A DNA stretch of 20,821 nt, from positions 1 through 20,821 of the forward strand of contig CAMYXB010000005.1 in NCBI GenBank assembly GCA_947303145.1. The letters are read 5' to 3'. A program made the position numbers and the translations under genes. This DNA is from an uncultured Clostridia bacterium. Lineage in GTDB: Bacteria; Bacillota; Clostridia; Christensenellales; UBA1242. Under the pieces are notes generated by a model. The model was not told the origin of the DNA and ran no database searches. It saw only the letters and a list, made by a program, of their open reading frames with translations. Below, in pieces: positions 15,372-20,821 of the stretch; position 1 is the first letter of the stretch, and every line of letters starts with the position of its first letter.

Positions 15372-18300
15372 ATGAAGAAAAGTATAATATTTGTCGCATT
15401 GAGTCTAATTTTTTCTCTTAGCCTATGTCTAGGAATGGGACTTTTGTCTCCTGCAAGACTAGAGGTGGCTCGGGCTAAATGCACGACAGTGACCACTGAA
15501 GGCAAGCAAGAGGAAAAGACGGGAATAACTGACAACAGGACTCCTGATGAGATGGGCAATATCCCCTTCTCTCTCTATACCACTAGATTCTACAACCCCG
15601 GCTCATACGACATAGTAGACTATATACCTACATTCAAAAAAACAATCAACGAATCAAGCAAGACTGTGCTGTATGAGATAGAGGAAGATTCTGTCCCTTA
15701 TATCCTGCTTTCTTCTAAAAAAGGTGAGGAAGGCACTACTTTAGAAAGACTGTATCACACTACGCTTCACTTCAAGTTCAACGACAGCGATGTGGCGGTG
15801 TCATCTAGCAGTATTTCATCACTTGATGGAGGAATGATGCCCACCATCACCCTTAGGAGCAGTCTGAAAGAAGAACTCTATCACGTGGTGCCTACATACA
15901 ATACTGAGGACCTGAGCAACATTGGACTGATGTTCTCAGTCAATCTGCTGGAAAGAGACTCTCAAGAGAATGTCTCCCCTAGGATACCCAAAGTGTATGA
16001 TGACGACAACAACCCTGTAGAACTGGGACAAGGTGAAGATAATGCCGTGGCATATAGAGAGGGGCTGTATACATTCGAAATATCCTATATCCCCAAGTCT
16101 GCCTCTGGCATAATGGGAGACTATCACTGCACCTTCGTCATATCATTCTACATAGTGGACTATAGTTCATATATGAAAGACGAAAAACCTCTCACTCTGC
16201 ACAATGCTGACGAACTAAATGATACGGGGTATTATCTATACAACTACAACTACGATGAAGCTCCTGTGGTGCAATATGACCCCAGCAAATTCGCTCTTAA
16301 CTTCTCCTATGCAGTGCCAACCTCTGCCACTACTGAGAAGATATATTACATGGAATATCAGTCATTCACTCCATCTATCGCAGGATATGGGTTGAATGGT
16401 GGAAGAAAGATAGGTGATGTCACCCTCTATTCTCCATATTTTGATGACACATATCTCGTGCCTGTGTATGACTTTGAACTAGACAACGACTCTCTAGACT
16501 ACACTGCCCTATTTGACCTAGCAGATTTTGAAAAGAACTTTATCCTAAAGCATGCCTCTGGCTTTGGCACTGCTTGCTTCCAAGGTGTATATTCCTTTAG
16601 TCTCAATATGCTCATAGTAAGTAGCACGCATGACAAGATGTTCTCTATAGTCAATAGTGACACATTTGGACAGGATATTCTGGACCTCTTGACTGGACAA
16701 AACCTAGTGATATATGGCTATGATTTGAGATACAACGACCAAGAGACAGGCAATGACGTCTCCCTCAAGAACGATAAATATGGACACAATCTAATAGTGA
16801 GGAATGATGCAATAGATGTCGATGAAAATATGTATGTGAACATTCCAAGCAGTCTCATCACCACCAATCTCGCTCCTCTCAACTTCCACTCTTATGGAAA
16901 CTTGACTGGCGGAAACTATAGTGCATACTTCATATTGGACAACTCATCAACTGATAGCCAATTCTTAGAGACATACTTCAAAGAAATAGCAGAAATGGAC
17001 GAGGACTATGAAAATCTGCAGTCTCTATATGCACAGCGAAGTGAACAAAATGACCGTCTGGAGGCGAAAATAGCAGAACTAGATGCCGAAGAAGACCAAG
17101 AGAAAAAACAGACAATACAGGGAGATATAGATGCCATAAACGCAGAACTAAACTTTCTGCAAAGTGAGATAGACGAACTGGAGATAGTGACAGGATGGTC
17201 AGACAGGACGGGTGTAGTCGATGAACTCTCTAATCTTATTCAAGATGGCAGAAGGAGTTATACTCAATCTAGCGCCATCTCTGGCAACGGGATATGGCTA
17301 TTGGAACTGAAATATAAGATAGGGATTGTAATTGATGGAATAAATCAATTCATTTATGGCACACAGTATGTGGCATTTAGGATAGACAACACTGCTCAGA
17401 TGATTACTGCTCATGCTGTGGAACTTGATGAAGGGGGCGACCTTGAGAGCCTGTATACATTCAATCAATACACCAAATACCCCATAAGAATAGCACTGAG
17501 GCACTATGACAACAGCATCTTGGCTCCTGTCAAAGTGGAATACAGATACTATGCGGGCTATGATAGGACCGTAGCCCCCACATCTTATGCCACACTTACA
17601 CTAAATAAGGACAATAATGGCGAGAGTGTCAAATATTCTCTAGTAGATGACACTTCATCTGTAGAATACGAATATTATGTCTTAAGACAAGGCTCACAAT
17701 ATACCTTCTCTCAAAATGGAACATATGTCGTGACCATATCCAGCACTAAAGGCAGTAGTGTGAGCTCTATAATAGTGAACATCGAAAGCGGTGGTGTGAG
17801 CGATACCATAAGGAAAGTATACACAGTCGACCTAAACACTAGTGCAAAAACAGACATAGAAGTCACCAAAACGAACGGAATATACATGACTAGCAAACCG
17901 TTTACTCTCGAATGGTCCACGACAAATAGCAAGAGTGACTGCTACACTTACGTGGGATACATGTCTCTAGCAGGAGATAATAACTCCAAATCATTGTTCA
18001 AAGATAATGACAACTACTATCTCACTAATGCTTATGCTTTCAAAGACTATATGGCTGACATTGAGAAAAACTACAAGAACTCCTATGGTGAGACTAGGAT
18101 AAAGAATAATCAATACTTCAAGAAAGACGGACTATATTTCTTCTATGTTTATGATAAGTCCGGAAACTATTTCACTGAGACTATTCTCTTAGATTCCACT
18201 CTCCCTGCCACTCTGCAAGGCAAATATGTGGGCGAGGAAGAAAATTCATTGTGGGTGGAAGATGAGATAGTGGACAACAACTATGTGCATGAGGAGACAC

Positions 18301-20821
18301 TGCTCTACTTCGGCTCTCACAAGGCATTGAGACTGCCCATCACTAGCGAAACAACCAATGTAATAAATATCACAAACTCTAGTTATTTGACAAAATATGA
18401 CTCAAGTCTAAATAAAGTGGCAGATAGAGATATCGTCAACCTTTTCGGTGACGAAATAGACAATGATTTCTATAAATACCTCATCAGTCTAGCGAGCGTA
18501 GAAAGACCAAATGGCGAGGCAATAATAGGAAATGCAAGTAATGAATATTACTACTACATGCTCCCTAATAGCAGACTGGAATATGAGAAAATAGTGAACG
18601 GAGAAGAAGTGTCGTCTGGCATACTCCCATCATCTAGCATGGGCAAGGTGAAACTATATCCTTATGCCAATGCTACACAAGTTTTCAGTGGAGAAGCACA
18701 ATACATCTTCACTCTAACAGGTGGCAACGGACTTGTCTCTCCTACATATTATATAGAAATGAATTTCGACATGATATCCGGCACTTTCTATGCATATAAT
18801 GACAAAACGAATATACATGCCATACAAAAAGACGCTGGAACCAATCTAAACTTCCTAGCCTTCGAATATGACAAGGCATCGTCTAGCGAGGACTATTACT
18901 CTCTAACTGAGTTAAAATATGACTACTATGCCTTCGACTACAAGGACTATAGGGGCGGGGTGTATCCATTCTCTTCCACTATTACAGAATCGCAAGACAT
19001 ATTGAAGTCTGCCAAGGATATGGGCAATGGCAAGATGCGTGTGGAATCTATAAATGTGGCCACACTCTCTTCCCTCACCGCCACCAAAGCAGGAAAATAT
19101 GTAATAACTAGGACATACAAGGGCGGAACTCATGACAAAGTGGTAGACACACCTCTACCTAGCGACATAGAGATAGGTGGCGAATACTATAGAGAGACTC
19201 CCACGAGGACAGGTGGCTCATATGTTATATTGGGCGAAGGTGACGAAAGAGTGGCAAAGGCGCTATTTGACCTCGACTCACTCACTAGGACATACACAGT
19301 GTATGTGGATAGGAACAATATTATCTCCACAACATACCTTCCAGATATGCCCACTCCTACAAGAGAGGTGGGAAGTGAGATAAAACTAACCTTAGGCAGT
19401 GGAATAGAAGACTATAAATTTATAGACTTCTTCAAGACTTCTGTCAATCTACAAAGTCTCACGACCAATAAAATCCCTGTCAAAGTGGACATTCCTTATT
19501 CCAAGTATTTCTTCCGCCCAGACGCATCATCTTATGTAGCCTCCAAGTTTAGTTTCGCAAAGCTCAATGTCACCATAACATTCTATCCTCAAGATGGCTC
19601 TGCCAGCAAAACTTATACAGTAAACAACAAAGTCTACAACAAAACAACAGGAATGTGCATATCACAAGACTTGATATCTGCCACAAATGTAAGTGGCGAC
19701 CTGATATTCAGTCAAAACGGAAGATATGTCATAACCATTACCGACAACACTGGATACAATGATTGGGCAGGCTCTGCTCGCAATGTGGGAGCTACGACAT
19801 TCACTTATACATTCAACATAGAATATGCTCAACCTGAAGGTGTCCCTATTGCCAAGACAGGCAATCTAGGCAGAACGGAACTAAATCAAACTCTAGACAG
19901 CCAATATGCCACCAATATAAATACCTCAATCAACAAAAACGAAATATTCATGCAAATAGTCGACCATGATGACCCATATTTCTTCAATGTCAAGACCATC
20001 ACTGTATCAAATGGAACAGACAGCGTGACAGGGGTTCTGGAAGAACTAAATGATGGAGACAACGCCCTCTCTGGAGAATTGATTAAGTCTATTAGAAAAA
20101 CTCTCATGGCTGGCAGTGGCGAGTTGTTCGACAATGTGGAATACACAAGATATGAATACGAAGTCTACCTCAATCTAGATAGTGAAGGGACATACGAGAT
20201 AACTCTATCCTACAATCTCGCAACTGACAACCCAAGCTATGCCTTCTCTTACAGGACATTCATCATAACTATAGATAGGAGCAAGCCCACCACCAACATA
20301 TTTAGATTGATAGAAGATGAGACTTTCTTAATAAATGGCGGATACTATAATAGTGCTGATGATGTCAAGGCATCATTTATTGAGGAGAACTTCGATACAG
20401 CCAAGATGAGTGTCTCTCCATCTATATTCAGCTATGCCTTCCCTGTAAGTAATGCTTTCACCCTAACTTATGACGACAACGACACCTCTAGTTATTTCTT
20501 CCTAAGAAACTACAACAAATACACAGGTGAAAATATTTCTGACAGAAATTCCAGTATAACAGCCGACATGACGACAGATGTGTATGAAGCAAGCAAGGCA
20601 TATTATTACAACGAAAACATCTTCGGCGGATATACCAAGTTTAGCGAAATAGGATTGGTGGGGAACAAAGTCGACCTCGGCTCAAATACTTACTACAAAG
20701 TAAATTACAGACAAGGCGTCTCTCTGCATGACATTATTCTATCTACCATGGGATATGTGGGAGGATACTATGAAATAATAGAGAGAGATGATGCCGGCAA
20801 CTATAGATGCTACACAGTGTA
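15372..20821 (+). CDS. Giant secreted multi-domain Ig-like surface protein (3' end beyond window)
   Basis: The frame is open from the ATG at 15372 to the last base, giving 1816 codons and no stop, so the protein is incomplete here. A GAGG motif lies 6 bases upstream. Residues 1-35 are a signal peptide: KK, a hydrophobic core, then an ARA cleavage site before Lys36-Cys37 (SPA at 26-28 is an alternative). The rest is rich in Tyr, Asp, Ser, Thr and Asn with few Cys, and looks beta-rich. Recurring strand motifs of the type Gly-x-Tyr-x-hydrophobic appear near 780, 917, 1240, 1448 and 1605, two followed by Asp-x-x-Gly, as in bacterial Ig-like or PKD-like modules. A coiled coil interrupts at about 540-607. 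No LPXTG or other anchor is visible. It is probably a cell-surface adhesin or structural protein; a tie to the adjacent secretion genes is only positional. Confidence 0.88.
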   Translation, partial: MKKSIIFVALSLIFSLSLCLGMGLLSPARLEVARAKCTTVTTEGKQEEKTGITDNRTPDEMGNIPFSLYTTRFYNPGSYDIVDYIPTFKKTINESSKTVLYEIEEDSVPYILLSSKKGEEGTTLERLYHTTLHFKFNDSDVAVSSSSISSLDGGMMPTITLRSSLKEELYHVVPTYNTEDLSNIGLMFSVNLLERDSQENVSPRIPKVYDDDNNPVELGQGEDNAVAYREGLYTFEISYIPKSASGIMGDYHCTFVISFYIVDYSSYMKDEKPLTLHNADELNDTGYYLYNYNYDEAPVVQYDPSKFALNFSYAVPTSATTEKIYYMEYQSFTPSIAGYGLNGGRKIGDVTLYSPYFDDTYLVPVYDFELDNDSLDYTALFDLADFEKNFILKHASGFGTACFQGVYSFSLNMLIVSSTHDKMFSIVNSDTFGQDILDLLTGQNLVIYGYDLRYNDQETGNDVSLKNDKYGHNLIVRNDAIDVDENMYVNIPSSLITTNLAPLNFHSYGNLTGGNYSAYFILDNSSTDSQFLETYFKEIAEMDEDYENLQSLYAQRSEQNDRLEAKIAELDAEEDQEKKQTIQGDIDAINAELNFLQSEIDELEIVTGWSDRTGVVDELSNLIQDGRRSYTQSSAISGNGIWLLELKYKIGIVIDGINQFIYGTQYVAFRIDNTAQMITAHAVELDEGGDLESLYTFNQYTKYPIRIALRHYDNSILAPVKVEYRYYAGYDRTVAPTSYATLTLNKDNNGESVKYSLVDDTSSVEYEYYVLRQGSQYTFSQNGTYVVTISSTKGSSVSSIIVNIESGGVSDTIRKVYTVDLNTSAKTDIEVTKTNGIYMTSKPFTLEWSTTNSKSDCYTYVGYMSLAGDNNSKSLFKDNDNYYLTNAYAFKDYMADIEKNYKNSYGETRIKNNQYFKKDGLYFFYVYDKSGNYFTETILLDSTLPATLQGKYVGEEENSLWVEDEIVDNNYVHEETLLYFGSHKALRLPITSETTNVINITNSSYLTKYDSSLNKVADRDIVNLFGDEIDNDFYKYLISLASVERPNGEAIIGNASNEYYYYMLPNSRLEYEKIVNGEEVSSGILPSSSMGKVKLYPYANATQVFSGEAQYIFTLTGGNGLVSPTYYIEMNFDMISGTFYAYNDKTNIHAIQKDAGTNLNFLAFEYDKASSSEDYYSLTELKYDYYAFDYKDYRGGVYPFSSTITESQDILKSAKDMGNGKMRVESINVATLSSLTATKAGKYVITRTYKGGTHDKVVDTPLPSDIEIGGEYYRETPTRTGGSYVILGEGDERVAKALFDLDSLTRTYTVYVDRNNIISTTYLPDMPTPTREVGSEIKLTLGSGIEDYKFIDFFKTSVNLQSLTTNKIPVKVDIPYSKYFFRPDASSYVASKFSFAKLNVTITFYPQDGSASKTYTVNNKVYNKTTGMCISQDLISATNVSGDLIFSQNGRYVITITDNTGYNDWAGSARNVGATTFTYTFNIEYAQPEGVPIAKTGNLGRTELNQTLDSQYATNINTSINKNEIFMQIVDHDDPYFFNVKTITVSNGTDSVTGVLEELNDGDNALSGELIKSIRKTLMAGSGELFDNVEYTRYEYEVYLNLDSEGTYEITLSYNLATDNPSYAFSYRTFIITIDRSKPTTNIFRLIEDETFLINGGYYNSADDVKASFIEENFDTAKMSVSPSIFSYAFPVSNAFTLTYDDNDTSSYFFLRNYNKYTGENISDRNSSITADMTTDVYEASKAYYYNENIFGGYTKFSEIGLVGNKVDLGSNTYYKVNYRQGVSLHDIILSTMGYVGGYYEIIERDDAGNYRCYTV

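Noticed and set aside
15290..15559. 89-aa minus-strand open frame over the promoter and start of the giant gene
   Set aside because: Overlaps the signal-peptide codons of the giant protein and the AT-rich leader; composition looks like a shadow.
1..20821. CRISPR array, tRNA, rRNA, insertion sequence or integrase
   Set aside because: No regularly spaced repeats, tRNA-like folds, rRNA sequence or transposase/recombinase motifs were seen on either strand.

Overview
The window looks like a low-GC Gram-positive-type bacterium (Bacillota or a close relative, probably an uncultured gut lineage). This rests on AT-rich intergenic DNA, AGGAGG-type ribosome binding sites, TATAAT/TTGACA-type promoters, a lipoprotein signal peptide, and a minimal conjugation apparatus with no visible outer-membrane components. 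TGA works as a stop (it ends the gene at 390-2939), so the standard code applies. The taxon is an inference.

Layout. From 108 to 12766 every gene is on the minus strand. In transcription order these are three small two-helix pilin-like proteins (12766 to 11672), a strong terminator, a fourth pilin-like protein (11506-11105), a 681-aa lipoprotein (11037-8992), a polytopic VirB6/TrbL-like channel protein with a very long coiled-coil tail (8895-5770), a VirB4-type ATPase with two N-terminal membrane helices (5708-3078), a second terminator, an unrecognised 849-aa soluble protein (2939-390), and an 87-aa protein with an Asp/Glu tail (371-108) followed by a third terminator. A roughly 380-base divergent control region (12767-13144) separates this block from two plus-strand genes. 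These are a VirD4/TraG-type coupling ATPase (13145-15157) with its own promoter and terminator, and a giant secreted protein starting at 15372. The giant frame has no stop before the window ends, so 1816 residues are visible.

Function. VirB4, VirD4, a VirB6-like channel and pilin-like proteins form the core of a minimal type IV secretion system. The gene set (pilin-like, large membrane protein, VirB4 ATPase) resembles the module NCBI names after Mycoplasma bovis ICE genes (Mbov_0395/0396/0397), recalled from knowledge and not tested here. No relaxase, integrase, oriT, VirB1-like hydrolase or VirB8-like protein is visible, so the window is either part of an integrative conjugative element or a resident secretion system. 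The giant Ig-like protein, the lipoprotein and the 849-aa protein are the least explained parts and could be adhesin, envelope and cytoplasmic accessory components.

Regulation. Six candidate transcription units can be drawn. Most have a promoter candidate with 16-17 bp spacing, and four end in a hairpin followed by a T-run. Two of the minus-strand hairpins contain a G-U pair that forms only in the minus-strand RNA, which supports the assigned direction.
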